Source: Thermomicrobiales bacterium
Lineage (GTDB): Bacteria; Chloroflexota; Chloroflexia; Thermomicrobiales; UBA6265
Direction: 5' to 3'
DNA: 64,000 nt
Assembly (NCBI GenBank): GCA_019637585.1
Contig: JAHBVL010000006.1
Coordinates: 62,001-126,000, forward strand
Numbering within the stretch: position 1 is the stretch's first letter; each line of letters begins with the position of its first letter. Of the stretch, positions 25,905-35,613 are shown one piece after another. The position numbers and the translations under genes were made by a program. Below the pieces are notes generated by a model that was not told the DNA's origin, searched no databases, and was given only the letters and a program-made list of their open reading frames with translations.

Positions 25905-26771
25905 ATGAAACGCGCTTTTGGACTCCTCGTGACCCTCGTGTTTGGTCTCATTGGAACAGGTATGGCTGTGGCGCCTGCCGTGGCACAGGATGACGCCACG
26001 ACGGTGATGGTGGCCGAGTCGGACGATCTGGGTCAGCATCTGACCGACGCCAATGGCATGACGCTCTATCTCTTCGTCGTCGATGCAGAACCCGGAGTCA
26101 GCAATTGCTACGACGACTGCGCAGTCGCCTGGCCGATCTTCACCGCCGAAGAGCCCCTTACCCTGCCGGATGGGGTCGATGGTGAACTTACCCTCATCGA
26201 GCGAACCGATGGCACGACGCAGGTTGCCTACAACGGCATCCCCCTTTACTACTGGCAGGCGGATATGAATCCCGGCGACGCCACTGGCCAGGGTGTCGGC
26301 GATGTCTGGTTCGTTGTGGCCCCTGGCGAACAGCACGGTGACCGTGCGGCGGCGCTGGCGGCGGCAACGGCTTCGCCCGCGGCCTCGCCGGTCGCGATGG
26401 GGGAGACAACCCTCCTCGTCACCAGTCATCCCGATCTGGGCGACTTCTTCACCGATGCGGCTGGCAACACACTCTATCTCTTCACCAACGACACCGAGGC
26501 CGGCGTCAGCGCCTGTGAAGGTGATTGTGTGACGAACTGGCCCCTCTTCCAGGCGGAGGAACCGCTGACCCTGCCGGAGGGCGTCGATGGCGAACTGACC
26601 ATCATCGAGCGGGCCGACGGCGAAACACAGGTGGCATACAACGGCATGCCGCTCTACTACTTCGCTGGCGATCAGGCCCCCGGCGACACCAACGGCCAGG
26701 AACGGGGCGGACGATGGTTCGTCGTCGCACCGGGTCTTCAGCATGGGGAGACGGAGGCGATCCCACAGTAG
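25905..26771 (+). CDS. Secreted protein with two Lipoprotein_15 (COG4315) repeats
   Basis: A 288-residue exported protein. Residues 1-26 are a signal peptide ending AVAQ. Two homologous domains (about 30-140 and 165-285) each contain the family core GMTLYLFVVDAEPGVSNCYDDC/TLYLFTNDTEAGVSACEGDC-type Cys pair and AYNGxPLYY, joined by an Ala/Ser-rich linker. These secreted repeats of unknown function are often found with cytochromes or copper proteins. ATG at 25905 follows GGGAGG. It lies after the NnrS-like gene, from which it is separated by a promoter. No lipobox is seen, so it is likely soluble or loosely attached. Confidence 0.85.
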   Translation: MKRAFGLLVTLVFGLIGTGMAVAPAVAQDDATTVMVAESDDLGQHLTDANGMTLYLFVVDAEPGVSNCYDDCAVAWPIFTAEEPLTLPDGVDGELTLIERTDGTTQVAYNGIPLYYWQADMNPGDATGQGVGDVWFVVAPGEQHGDRAAALAAATASPAASPVAMGETTLLVTSHPDLGDFFTDAAGNTLYLFTNDTEAGVSACEGDCVTNWPLFQAEEPLTLPEGVDGELTIIERADGETQVAYNGMPLYYFAGDQAPGDTNGQERGGRWFVVAPGLQHGETEAIPQ

Positions 26772-26772
26772 C

Positions 26773-26881
26773 GCATAGTGCATGGTGCATAGTGAATAGT
26801 GCATAGGAATGTGGGGCGTCCGGGCGCCACGTGACGGGCACTATGAGCTATGCACCATCAACGATCAACTATCCACTATGC
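26773..26881. repeat. Heptanucleotide array 3: inverted pair (unit GCATAGT)
   Basis: Five 7-base units at 26773-26807 (GCATAGT, GCATGGT, GCATAGT, GAATAGT, GCATAGG) face six units on the other strand at 26840-26881 (from the minus side: GCATAGT, GGATAGT, TGATCGT, TGATGGT, GCATAGC, TCATAGT). The two arrays are complementary and could form a long imperfect hairpin exactly between convergent genes, acting as a terminator. Confidence 0.9.
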
Positions 26882-26882
26882 A

Positions 26883-28034
26883 CTACTCCCCAACCTGCAT
26901 CCCGAAGACCCGTTCCCCCAGATCGTCGAAAACCGACCAGTCGAGCTCGACGCAGGCTGATACGCCGCCGGGCAGGGTGTAGATGCCGTCCGGGGCGAGG
27001 AGGGGATCGGCGATGACATCCCGCTCGAAGTAGGCGCCGCCCGGCGAGAAGTGATCGCCCGGCAGATCGATGGCTTCGAGGGCGTTGAGTTGCAGGTTCA
27101 TCGCCTTCCCCCAGCCGGAGTCGAGCATCCCGCCGATCCAGGTTTTCACTCCATGATCGGAACAAGCGTCGATGATCTCAATGGCTTCGCTGAACCCGGA
27201 AACGCGAGGGGGTTTCACGTTGACGATCAACCGCTCGAGGATGCCGTTCGCCCGCCAGAGATGCATGGCGGCTTGCGCGTCCCGCAGCGAATGAATCGAC
27301 TCGTCCAGGCAGACGGGTGTTTTCAGCTCTTTCGAGATCTCGCTGTGCAGCACGATGTCATCATCGAAGAGAGGCTGCTCGATGAGCAGGAGATCGAGGC
27401 CATCCAGCCCCTTCAGCACCGGCCAGGTCGTCAGGTCATAGGCGGAATTGGCGTCGACCTGAAGCATGATGTCCGGGTAGGCGTTGCGCAGCGCGGTGGC
27501 GACCTCGACATCGAAGCCGGGCCAGATTTTCACCTTCAGGCGCGAATACCCGAGACCAACCGCTTTCTCCGCTCTGGCCAGAACGTCATCGACGGTCGTT
27601 CCGCCGATGCTCACTCCCACCGGGAAAGAGGTTCGGCCGCCACCCCAGAATGTCGCCAGCGGCTGTCCCGCGCGCTGGGCTTCGATGTCCCACAGCGCCG
27701 CTTCGACTGCGCTCTTGGCGAAGTTGGCGCCCTTGATCCAGGCGTATGAAGCGCGAAGGTCGTCGATGGTGCCGATCGACCCGATCTCTTTCTGCCGCCG
27801 CGCCACCGCCGGCAGCACGAACTCCTTCAGCGACGTGACGACCGACGGGGGATCGACCTCCGACTTGTAGGCGGGATCGCTCAGGGTCGGGACTTCGCCG
27901 ACGCCGGTCAGACCATCGGTCGTCCGGACCACCACGAAGGGGCGGGACAGTTCGCGATAGGTGCCGAACGAGGTCGTGAAAGGCGCCCGCAAGGTCAGTT
28001 TGATCAGATAGAGGTCGATGCTGGTCAGTCTCAC
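26883..28034 (-). CDS. N-acylamino-acid racemase / o-succinylbenzoate synthase (MenC-type enolase superfamily)
   Basis: A 383-residue enolase-superfamily enzyme with the complete catalytic set: Lys167 and Lys169 in LKVKIWPG, metal ligands Asp194 (QVDANSAY), Glu219 (LLIEQP) and Asp244 (CLDES), and Lys274 in VNVKPPRVSG. The family either makes o-succinylbenzoate for menaquinone or racemises N-succinylamino acids. No other men gene is nearby, and an overlapping GNAT-like gene precedes it, which favours the racemase role. Start ATG at 28034 overlaps the upstream stop by ATGA. Confidence 0.9.
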   Translation of the reverse strand: MRLTSIDLYLIKLTLRAPFTTSFGTYRELSRPFVVVRTTDGLTGVGEVPTLSDPAYKSEVDPPSVVTSLKEFVLPAVARRQKEIGSIGTIDDLRASYAWIKGANFAKSAVEAALWDIEAQRAGQPLATFWGGGRTSFPVGVSIGGTTVDDVLARAEKAVGLGYSRLKVKIWPGFDVEVATALRNAYPDIMLQVDANSAYDLTTWPVLKGLDGLDLLLIEQPLFDDDIVLHSEISKELKTPVCLDESIHSLRDAQAAMHLWRANGILERLIVNVKPPRVSGFSEAIEIIDACSDHGVKTWIGGMLDSGWGKAMNLQLNALEAIDLPGDHFSPGGAYFERDVIADPLLAPDGIYTLPGGVSACVELDWSVFDDLGERVFGMQVGE

Positions 28035-29113
28035 GGCTGGGACCCTTTCGTCAGGATGTAGTAGCTCTGGCGCTCATTCGTCTCGTCGTCGATTCGTGAT
28101 GCGAACCCGGTTGCCACATAGTTTCCCGCTTCGACATGCATGGAAACACCGATCGGCCCTTCCTGCATGGCATCGGGCGGCAGATTGGCCGTTCGGACGG
28201 TCATGAATTCCCCGAGAATCTGTCGCATTTCCTGCCGCCAGTGCACCGCGGCGGCGGGATCGTGACGCATCAGCTCGTCGATGTTCCCCGGAATCTGATA
28301 GCGAACCGCCGCCGGTTGCAGATCGACGAGCTCGCGAAGCGTTTCGGCGGTCGCTTCCGGGATTGCGTCGATCTCCTCCTCGGAGCGCTGCCGGTAGTGC
28401 CCATCGCGCACCAGGTGAAGCCGTTCGTGCATGGCAGGGTCGAGCAGTTTCCAGTAGGCGGTGAACCGGTCGGTCGGCACCTCGCCATAGAGCGAGCTGC
28501 GCATCACGCCATATTTGTCGATCGTCAGATTGACCATCGACGCCCCCAGTTTTTCGATGTTGAGCCGGGCGTTGGCTCCCCGCAGCGGATCGAAGGTCCA
28601 GGTCATGGCGTGATGACCAGATTCGACCGCCAGGTACGCCTGAAGCACTTTCAGGCACCACCCCAGACTACCGGCGCCTCGCACATCCTCCCGCACGCCG
28701 AGCATATGCGAGTAGAGCTCGCCCGATCGCGTTCCCATGCCGATGGCGAATCCAAGCCACCCATCGGCGTTGAAGCCCTTTTCCGGTTCGTAGGCCACGA
28801 TGATGCCGCCGCCCGTGTCCTCCAGGATCGAGAGGACATTGACCGGCACCGTCTCCTCAGGCGGAAACCCCCAGACCCGCTGTTGCAGTGTCACCAGCAG
28901 CGCCAGCGCGTTGGTGTTCACTAATTCAGAAGGACCGTGATCGTAGGAATGCACCTGGTTGTGGGGCCAGGCAAGCGTGGCGAACGCGACCTGGCCAAGA
29001 ACGGGGAAGTCGCGCTGCCAACCGTGCAGGTGGGCCCGGAAGCCGAACCGATCGGGCGACAGCGCCTCCCGGGCCGCGGCCAATGCTGTGTCGTGATCAC
29101 CACCACTCTTCAT
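28031..29113 (-). CDS. GNAT-superfamily-like protein (COG3375 type)
   Basis: A 360-residue protein with a GNAT-like core at about residues 85-190: VNVLSILEDTGGGIIVAYEP, GWLGFAIGMG, SHMLGVREDVRGAGSLGWCLK and MTWTFDPLRGANARLNIEKLG. The R-G-A-G-like segment fits acyl-CoA binding. Proteins of this type are often coded next to N-acylamino-acid racemase. N-succinyltransferase activity on D-amino acids is established for a GNAT partner of the racemase in Geobacillus; equivalence here is inferred. Translationally coupled to the racemase. Confidence 0.75.
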   Translation of the reverse strand: MKSGGDHDTALAAAREALSPDRFGFRAHLHGWQRDFPVLGQVAFATLAWPHNQVHSYDHGPSELVNTNALALLVTLQQRVWGFPPEETVPVNVLSILEDTGGGIIVAYEPEKGFNADGWLGFAIGMGTRSGELYSHMLGVREDVRGAGSLGWCLKVLQAYLAVESGHHAMTWTFDPLRGANARLNIEKLGASMVNLTIDKYGVMRSSLYGEVPTDRFTAYWKLLDPAMHERLHLVRDGHYRQRSEEEIDAIPEATAETLRELVDLQPAAVRYQIPGNIDELMRHDPAAAVHWRQEMRQILGEFMTVRTANLPPDAMQEGPIGVSMHVEAGNYVATGFASRIDDETNERQSYYILTKGSQP

Positions 29114-29310
29114 CGTCTGCTCCAGATCGCCCGTTTCATGCCGCGGTCATTCTACTCAGTGAATCCTGGCTCTGGCTTTTTCAGCGGGTTGGATGCCGGC
29201 TTTCCGGGAATTCTGAGGCTCGCTCCGTAAATTCCAGCAGAGACCCGCTGGCGGAGTCGTTCGAGTCGCGGATGCGCTCGGCCGTCAGGGGGCCGAACCT
29301 GGAGTGACCG

Positions 29311-29886
29311 ATGAAACGATGGATTGCGGCGATCGCCGCATCGGCTTTTGCCCTGACGATCGTGATTGGAGGCTTTTCTGGACTGGTCCGAGCGCAGGAT
29401 GAGAGCGCGACGCCACAGTCTGAACTGGAGACTGTCGATGAGCAGTCTGTTTCGTTCACCGAAGCGCTGGCCGCGGAACTCGGCATTTCGGTCGACGCTC
29501 TGGAAGTGGCAATCGACAATGCCCAAACCACCTCCGGAACGAATGGTTTTGGCGGGAAGCGTGGTTCGTCGGGAGGACCTGACGGCGATCACCGCTCCGG
29601 TGGCAATCCCGGCGATGGTGGCCGGAGCGGCAGCAGCTCGGACGGATTCTCAGGTGTGACCACCGCTGACCTGGCCACCTTTCTCGGTGTAACCGAAGAC
29701 GATATCCAGGCCGATCGGGAATCGGGACTGAATATCGTCGAAATCGCGGAGTCGCACGGCAAGACCGAGTCCGACCTGCGCGCATTCCTCATCGACCAGG
29801 CGACCGCCCGTATCGACGAGCGTCTCGCCGGACTCGCCGAAGAATCGGTCACCGAGGATGGAGGCACGCCGGCGGCGTCCGCCTGA
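29311..29886 (+). CDS. Small secreted protein with Gly/Ser-rich linker
   Basis: A 191-residue exported protein. Signal peptide about residues 1-28 (ending VRAQ). A short helical region (FTEALAAELGISVDALEVAI) is followed by a Gly/Ser/Asp linker (about 75-112) and a second helical region, DLATFLGVTEDDIQADRESG and ESHGKTESDLRAFLI. The two regions look like copies of a LysM-like or DUF2680-like helical unit. ATG at 29311 follows GGAG. A 12-bp terminator follows. Function unknown. Confidence 0.75.
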   Translation: MKRWIAAIAASAFALTIVIGGFSGLVRAQDESATPQSELETVDEQSVSFTEALAAELGISVDALEVAIDNAQTTSGTNGFGGKRGSSGGPDGDHRSGGNPGDGGRSGSSSDGFSGVTTADLATFLGVTEDDIQADRESGLNIVEIAESHGKTESDLRAFLIDQATARIDERLAGLAEESVTEDGGTPAASA

Positions 29887-29902
29887 TCGTCAATACCCGA
29901 TA

Positions 29903-29933
29903 CTCCCGCACCGGTGGATCGCCGGTGCGGGAG
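29903..29933 (+). terminator. Strong terminator after the small secreted protein
   Basis: CTCCCGCACCGG (29903-29914) pairs perfectly with 29922-29933 around a 7-base loop, then CTTCTTG follows. It is 16 bases after the stop. Confidence 0.85.
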
Positions 29934-30030
29934 CTTCTTGCGCTCGCTGTTTGCGTCTCGGGCTTGCCTCCATCATCATCTGCATACGTCGCGAGACGCT
30001 GGATGATCGTGGTGCACGAACGGGGAGTGC

Positions 30031-31209
30031 ATGACACCGTTGCAGGGAGTTCGCGTTCTCGCGTTGGAGCAGGCGGTCGCCGGACCGCTCTGCACGCGCC
30101 ATCTTGCCGATCTCGGCGCGGACGTCATCAAGATCGAACGTCCCGGCGGTGGTGACTTCGCCCGGACCTACGACCGTACCGTTCATGGACTTTCCTCGTA
30201 CTTCGTCTGGCTGAATCGGGGCAAGCGTTCCCTGTCGCTCGACCTCAAGCACCCCAGCGCGACCGGCATTCTCGACCGTCTGCTCGAGCGGTCGGATGTC
30301 GTCGTGCAGAATCTCGGACCGGGGGCCATCGACCGCCTCGGCTATCCACCCGCGGCGCTGCGGGAGCGGTTTCCGCGGCTGGTGGTCTGCGGTATCTCCG
30401 GATACGGATCGAGCGGACCGTATGTGAAGCGCAAAGCGTTCGATTTGCTTTTGCAGGGCGAAACCGGCGTCATCGCCACGACCGGTGATGGCGAAGCGAT
30501 GGCCAAGCTGGGCATTTCGGTCGGCGATATCGGCGCCGGCGTCTACGGGGCGATGGGTGTGCTGGCCGCGCTCTTCGAGCGGAATACTACCGGTCAGGGC
30601 AAGATCGTCGAGACGTCCCTCTTCGATGCTCTGGCCGAGTTCATGGGGTATCCCGCCTATTACACCCTCTACGGAGGAACGCCCCCGGCCCGGGCTGGGG
30701 TTCGTCACGCGACGGTGGTGCCTTACGGCGCCTATCGCTGCGGGGACGGGCAGCAGGTTCTCTTCGCCGTGCAGACCGATCAGCATTGGACGGCGTTCTG
30801 CACGATCGTCGCCGAACGTCCCGAGTGGCTGGACGATGCTCGCTTCGATTCGCCAACCAACCGCCGTCTCCATCGGGACATCCTGGAGCCGGCGATCGAA
30901 GTCGCGTTCGAATCGCTCGATCGCGCTGAAGTGAACCGGCGGCTCGAGGTGGCCGATATCCCCTATGGAGATCTCAACGAGATTTCCCAGTTCCTCGAGC
31001 ATCCTCAGCTGACCGAACGAAACCGCTGGCGAGAGGTTCAGTCGCCGGGTGGACCGGTGCGGTCGATTCTGCCGCCCTGGACGATGGAGGAAACCGAGCT
31101 TGTCATGGGCGACATTCCCGGACCGGGAGAGGATACCGACGCCGTGCTGGCCGAGCTGGGCTACACCCAAACCGACATCGACGGCTTGCGGGCCGATCGG
31201 GCCATCTAG
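30031..31209 (+). CDS. CoA-transferase family III (CaiB/BaiF)
   Basis: A 392-residue enzyme that moves CoA between organic acids. The N-terminus LEQAVAGPLCTRHLADLGAD and IERPGGGDFAR are characteristic, and SVGDIGAGVYGAMGVLAALF carries the catalytic Asp (about residue 169). The usual ending region with GxPxRSI is present as GGPVRSILPPW. Acids used cannot be told from sequence. ATG at 30031 follows GGGAG. It is 12 bases from the next gene, so may share a transcript with the flippase-like pair. Confidence 0.93.
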   Translation: MTPLQGVRVLALEQAVAGPLCTRHLADLGADVIKIERPGGGDFARTYDRTVHGLSSYFVWLNRGKRSLSLDLKHPSATGILDRLLERSDVVVQNLGPGAIDRLGYPPAALRERFPRLVVCGISGYGSSGPYVKRKAFDLLLQGETGVIATTGDGEAMAKLGISVGDIGAGVYGAMGVLAALFERNTTGQGKIVETSLFDALAEFMGYPAYYTLYGGTPPARAGVRHATVVPYGAYRCGDGQQVLFAVQTDQHWTAFCTIVAERPEWLDDARFDSPTNRRLHRDILEPAIEVAFESLDRAEVNRRLEVADIPYGDLNEISQFLEHPQLTERNRWREVQSPGGPVRSILPPWTMEETELVMGDIPGPGEDTDAVLAELGYTQTDIDGLRADRAI

Positions 31210-31221
31210 GATCAGCCGCCC

Positions 31222-32334
31222 ATGACCGAACCGGAAGACGATCTCCCGCTCCAGATTTCCAGTACGCCGATGAAACCGGCTTCCGGTTTGCGCGGCTACT
31301 ACGAGCAGATCAAATCCTCGGCGGAAATGCGGGGCAAGCTCAACCGGTACGGCACGATCCTCTGGCTGGTCATCATCGCCATCGCCGCCATCTGGGTGAT
31401 CTTCCAGGGCCGCCAGGAACTGATCAACACCTTTCACGAACTTCGCAACGCCGACCCGTTCTGGATCGCCGCGGCCATCCTGATCCAGGTTGTGTTGCTG
31501 ATCATCAGCAGCCTCACCTATTTTGTGGTGCTGCGCAGACTCGGCCACCGGTTGCCGCTGCACAACCTCCTTGACGCCCACCTGCAGCGCTCGGCGATCT
31601 CCGTGGTGACGCCCGCCGGAGGCCCGGCATCGGTGTTCATGTTCGTCCGCTATGTGGCCCACCGTGGCGTACCAGCCGAAGACGGGCTGCTGACGATCGG
31701 CGTTCGGTCGGCGGCGTCGACGGTGACATTCATCGCCGCGCTGATCCCGGCTGCGTTGATCGGCGACAGCCTGCCGGGCGCGGTGATCGCGGCGGCGCTA
31801 TTCGCCCTGATGGTCTTTTTCGGCATCGCGCTCGTCAAAGGCGAGCGAGACGAGTGGCAGACGCCGCTGGCATGGTCGAGCCGGCTGCCGTCGTGGGCGA
31901 GGGCGAGAGTCCAGCAGTTCATCGTGAACTTCCGGGACCATGGATTGCGGCCGGCCGACCTCCTGGCGCCGATGATCCTGGCGTTGCTCGTCCGTATTGC
32001 CGTGGTGGCTGTTCTCTGGGCGTCGCTGCGGGCGCTGGGAGTCGATCCGAGCATGCAAACGATGCTCAACACCTATTTCGCCACCTTGCTGGCATCGACG
32101 GTCATCCCGGTTTTTGGCGGCGCCGGCGCGGTCGAGGCGGTGTCGATTGTCACGTTGCGCCAGGCGGGCATATCGGCCGATATCGCCATCGGCGCCACCC
32201 TGCTCTGGCGGTTGATCGATCTCTGGATTCCGGTGGGTATCGGGCTCCTCCTGCACGCGCGATCGGAGCTGCCGGCCATCCTGCCCGACAGTGAGCAGAA
32301 AGCGGCCACGACCCGGCAGTCTCCCAGGCGATGA
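31222..32334 (+). CDS. UPF0104/lysylphosphatidylglycerol synthase TM-region protein (flippase-like) 1
   Basis: A 370-residue membrane protein with about eight helices, first at residues 47-66 (ILWLVIIAIAAIWVIFQG). The family motif region appears as SAISVVTPAGGPASVFMFVRY, and the end as FGGAGAVEAVSIVTLRQAG. This is the membrane part of MprF-like proteins without the synthase domain. Family members are thought to move lipids or glycolipids across the membrane. It overlaps a paralogue by ATGA. Confidence 0.85.
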   Translation: MTEPEDDLPLQISSTPMKPASGLRGYYEQIKSSAEMRGKLNRYGTILWLVIIAIAAIWVIFQGRQELINTFHELRNADPFWIAAAILIQVVLLIISSLTYFVVLRRLGHRLPLHNLLDAHLQRSAISVVTPAGGPASVFMFVRYVAHRGVPAEDGLLTIGVRSAASTVTFIAALIPAALIGDSLPGAVIAAALFALMVFFGIALVKGERDEWQTPLAWSSRLPSWARARVQQFIVNFRDHGLRPADLLAPMILALLVRIAVVAVLWASLRALGVDPSMQTMLNTYFATLLASTVIPVFGGAGAVEAVSIVTLRQAGISADIAIGATLLWRLIDLWIPVGIGLLLHARSELPAILPDSEQKAATTRQSPRR

Positions 32335-33359
32335 ACGGCTGGTTCCGTTCGATTCCGTCCCGGTACCAGGCGCTCTCCCCCGACGAGCGATTGCGCGTGC
32401 AGCGCATCATCATCGTTGGCTGGTTGCTCCTGCTGGCGATTCTGGCCGTTTGGCTCCTTCGCAATCAGCGCGAACAGCTCCGCGATATCTGGACGATCCT
32501 CCTCCGTGCCGACCGGACCTGGCTGGCGGTGGCGGCGATTGCCGAAATCGGGGCGATGGTTTCCGTGGCGTGGACGTTCAACATCACGCTCAAACGGCTC
32601 GGCCACAGGGTTAGCACGCTCTATCTGACCAATCTTCATCTGCAACGGGCGGGCGTCAATTTCGCGGCGCCCTTTGGCGGGCCGCTGACCGGCTACGTCT
32701 TCCTCGACCGGCTGGCCCGCCGGGACGTGCCGGCGGAGGATTCCTTTCTCACGTTGGCCATCAGAACGGCAAGTGTCTGGGGCGCCACGGTCGTTGTCCT
32801 GGTAATCACGGCCGGGTTGACGGGCCGTCCGCTGCTGATCGCCGGGTCGATCGCGCTCCTCATTGCGGCGATCGGCGCGACCTATGTCGTGGCGAAACAG
32901 GGACAGGGAGACTGGAAAACGATACTGCGGTGGTCGAGGCGACTCCCGGCCAAACACGCCGAGCGGGTCGAAGATGCGGTCGAGCGGTTCAAGAGCCACA
33001 ACCTGACCCCTACCGACCTGATCAGCACCATCGGCACCACCCTGATCACCCGGACTGGCACGATCGCCCTCATCTATGCCTGCGTGATGGCGCTGGGGTT
33101 CGAGCCGACGCTGTACACCGTGTTCATGGCCTATGTCGTGTCATTTGTGGCCGGGCGGCTGGTGCCATTCATGTATGGCATGGGAGCGGTGGAGGGTTCG
33201 TTGACCGTCGCTCTCACGCAGGGTGGCGTGCCAGGCGAGGTGGCCATTGGCGCGACCCTCCTCTTCCGTTTCTACGACTTTCTTCTTCCATCGATCATCG
33301 GGCTGATCATCTATACGTGGGACGAACGCCACCGGATCACCGGCGGCGAGCCCGGCTGA
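32331..33359 (+). CDS. UPF0104 flippase-like protein 2
   Basis: A 342-residue paralogue of the preceding gene with the same order of helices and motifs: [28 protein letters not shown]-like [15 protein letters not shown], and [17 protein letters not shown]. The two together may act as a heterodimer. ATG at 32331 lies in the stop of gene 1. Between it and tkt, a GAGGCC/GGCCTC hairpin lies at about 33408-33431. Confidence 0.85.
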   Translation: MNGWFRSIPSRYQALSPDERLRVQRIIIVGWLLLLAILAVWLLRNQREQLRDIWTILLRADRTWLAVAAIAEIGAMVSVAWTFNITLKRLGHRVSTLYLTNLHLQRAGVNFAAPFGGPLTGYVFLDRLARRDVPAEDSFLTLAIRTASVWGATVVVLVITAGLTGRPLLIAGSIALLIAAIGATYVVAKQGQGDWKTILRWSRRLPAKHAERVEDAVERFKSHNLTPTDLISTIGTTLITRTGTIALIYACVMALGFEPTLYTVFMAYVVSFVAGRLVPFMYGMGAVEGSLTVALTQGGVPGEVAIGATLLFRFYDFLLPSIIGLIIYTWDERHRITGGEPG

Positions 33360-33462
33360 CGCTCCTCTCCACTGGAAACGGCATAGCATAATGAGAGCAT
33401 CGGAGAAGAGGCCTGCCTGGGTGCGGCCTCCCGGTCCGCCACGCGATCAAAGGAGATCACTC

Positions 33463-35592
33463 TTGCCAGCGACAATCGATCGTTCCCTCGAGGAGCGCGC
33501 TATCAATACGATCCGCATGCTGTCAGTCGATGCGGTGCAGCAGGCGAACTCGGGACACCCCGGTTTGCCGATGGGCGCCGCCGGGATGGCGTATGTGCTC
33601 TGGACCGAATACCTGAAACACAACCCGCGCAACCCCTCCTGGCCCGACCACGACCGGTTTGTACTTTCGGCAGGGCATGGATCGGCGCTCATCTATTCCC
33701 TCCTGCACCTCACCGGGTACGACCTGTCGCTCGACGAAGTGAAGAATTTCCGGCAGCTCGGTTCGAAGACTCCCGGTCATCCCGAGAACTTCATGACGCC
33801 GGGCGTGGAGGTGACCACCGGGCCACTCGGTCAGGGCTTCGCCAATGGCGTCGGGATGGCCATCGCCGAAGCCTATCTGGCGGCGCGCTACAACCGGCCG
33901 GGTCACCACATCATCGACCACTACACCTATGGTCTGGTTTCCGATGGCGACATCGTGGAAGGCGTCGCCATGGAAGCGGCGTCGATCGCTGGACATCTGC
34001 AGCTGGGCAAATTGATCTATCTCTACGACGCCAATGACATCACGCTGGCCGGCACCGCCAACATCTCGATGACCGAGAACACGGCTGCTCGTTTCGAAGC
34101 GCAGGGCTGGCATGTGCAATCGATCGACGGTATGGACACCGATGCCGTCCGCGGAGCGCTCGACGCTGCGCGAGGGGAGACCAACCGTCCCTCGATCATC
34201 ATCGCCAGCACCGTCATCGGGTATGGATCGCCGGCCAAAGCCGGTACATCGGGCGTCCATGGGTCGCCCCTGGGACCGGATGAGGTGGCCGCGACGAAAG
34301 AGCGGCTCGGCTGGCCGCTGGAGCCGGCGTTCTATCTGCCGGAGGATGCGCTGGCGCTCTTCCGGTCGGCGGTCGACCGGGGAGCCGGGGACGAAGCGGC
34401 TTGGAATGCCGCGTTCGATGCGTATGCCGCCGACTATCCCGATCTGGCGGCAGAGCTGTGGCAGGCGCTGGCCGGCGACCTGCCGGAGGGTTGGGATGCC
34501 GGACTGCCCAGCTGGCAGACCGGCGACAAAGCCGTTTCGACCCGCAAAGCGTCCGAAGCGGTGATCCAGGCGTTTTTCGAGAACGTGCCCGGTTTCATCG
34601 GTGGATCGGCAGACCTGAATCCCTCGACGAATACCGGCATGAAGGGGGGCGGCGATTTTGGCCCGGCTCCCGCAGGTGGTATTCAGGGAGCGCTGGGCGG
34701 CGGTTGGTCGTACGCCGGTCGCAACATCCACTGGGGCATCCGCGAACACGCCATGGGATCGGCGGTCAACGGTATGGCCGCGCACGGTGGGGTATTGCCC
34801 TTTTCAGCAACCTTTCTGGTGTTCGCCGACTACATGCGGCCGCCGATCCGGTTGGCCGCGCTCTCGCACTACCGCTCGATCTTCGTCTTCACCCACGACA
34901 GCATTGCCGTCGGCGAGGATGGTCCGACGCATGAACCGGTCGAGCAGATCATGTCTCTTCGCCTGATTCCGAATTTGACGGTGATTCGCCCGGCGGATGC
35001 CAACGAGACCGCTGAAGCGTGGCAGGTGGCACTCGAACACCGGGATGGACCGGTGGTGCTCGTCTTCTCCCGCCAGGATCTGGCCATTCTCGATCGTTCC
35101 GGCGCTCGCGGTTCGCTGGATGAAGGCGCCTACATTCTGCAGGAACCCGACCGGCGGCCGGATGTCGTCTTGATCGGCACCGGTTCCGAGGTGGAGCTGG
35201 CGGTGAAAGCCGCCGCGCTTCTGCACGAGCACGATATCGCCGCGCGGGTGGTGAGCATGCCCAGCTGGGAGCTCTTCGAGCAGCAACCAGAGCAGTATCG
35301 GGAGTCGGTGCTCGGTCCGGACGGAACGCACCGCCTGTCGGTCGAAGCGGGAGTGACGACCGGATGGCAGCGGTACACTGGCAGCCACGGCGGTAGCGTG
35401 GGAATCGACCGGTTCGGCGCTTCCGGTCCGGGCGGCAAAGTGCTTCAGCATTTTGGTTTCACCAAGGAACATGTGGCGGCGGAAGCGCTCCGGTTGCTCA
35501 ACCGAAAGGCCGAAGCAGACGCCATCGATACTTGGACCGCCAGAGGCGAAACCGCCGGCAAGGAAGCAAAAGGGGATCAGGGGCACTCCTGA
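33463..35592 (+). CDS. tkt: Transketolase
   Basis: A 709-residue thiamine-diphosphate enzyme (EC 2.2.1.1) that transfers two-carbon units between sugar phosphates. [17 protein letters not shown] is typical of the N-terminal domain, [15 protein letters not shown] plus [10 protein letters not shown] form the TPP/metal site, and [12 protein letters not shown] marks the Pyr domain. TTG at 33463 is chosen because AAAGGAG lies at about 8 bases; the ATG at 33391 in the same frame lacks a site and encodes an Arg/Pro-rich extension over the hairpin. It opens the pentose phosphate operon. Confidence 0.96.
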   Translation: MPATIDRSLEERAINTIRMLSVDAVQQANSGHPGLPMGAAGMAYVLWTEYLKHNPRNPSWPDHDRFVLSAGHGSALIYSLLHLTGYDLSLDEVKNFRQLGSKTPGHPENFMTPGVEVTTGPLGQGFANGVGMAIAEAYLAARYNRPGHHIIDHYTYGLVSDGDIVEGVAMEAASIAGHLQLGKLIYLYDANDITLAGTANISMTENTAARFEAQGWHVQSIDGMDTDAVRGALDAARGETNRPSIIIASTVIGYGSPAKAGTSGVHGSPLGPDEVAATKERLGWPLEPAFYLPEDALALFRSAVDRGAGDEAAWNAAFDAYAADYPDLAAELWQALAGDLPEGWDAGLPSWQTGDKAVSTRKASEAVIQAFFENVPGFIGGSADLNPSTNTGMKGGGDFGPAPAGGIQGALGGGWSYAGRNIHWGIREHAMGSAVNGMAAHGGVLPFSATFLVFADYMRPPIRLAALSHYRSIFVFTHDSIAVGEDGPTHEPVEQIMSLRLIPNLTVIRPADANETAEAWQVALEHRDGPVVLVFSRQDLAILDRSGARGSLDEGAYILQEPDRRPDVVLIGTGSEVELAVKAAALLHEHDIAARVVSMPSWELFEQQPEQYRESVLGPDGTHRLSVEAGVTTGWQRYTGSHGGSVGIDRFGASGPGGKVLQHFGFTKEHVAAEALRLLNRKAEADAIDTWTARGETAGKEAKGDQGHS

Positions 35593-35613
35593 TCATCCGT
35601 GGAGGAGAAGATC

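Noticed and set aside
25596-26804. Minus-strand frame of 402 codons opposite the secreted repeat protein
   Set aside because: The plus-strand gene has a signal peptide and duplicated domains; the minus frame has none and runs into the heptamer array.
29890-31662. Minus-strand frame of 590 codons opposite the CoA-transferase
   Set aside because: The plus-strand frame holds all CoA-transferase motifs; the minus frame is its mirror.
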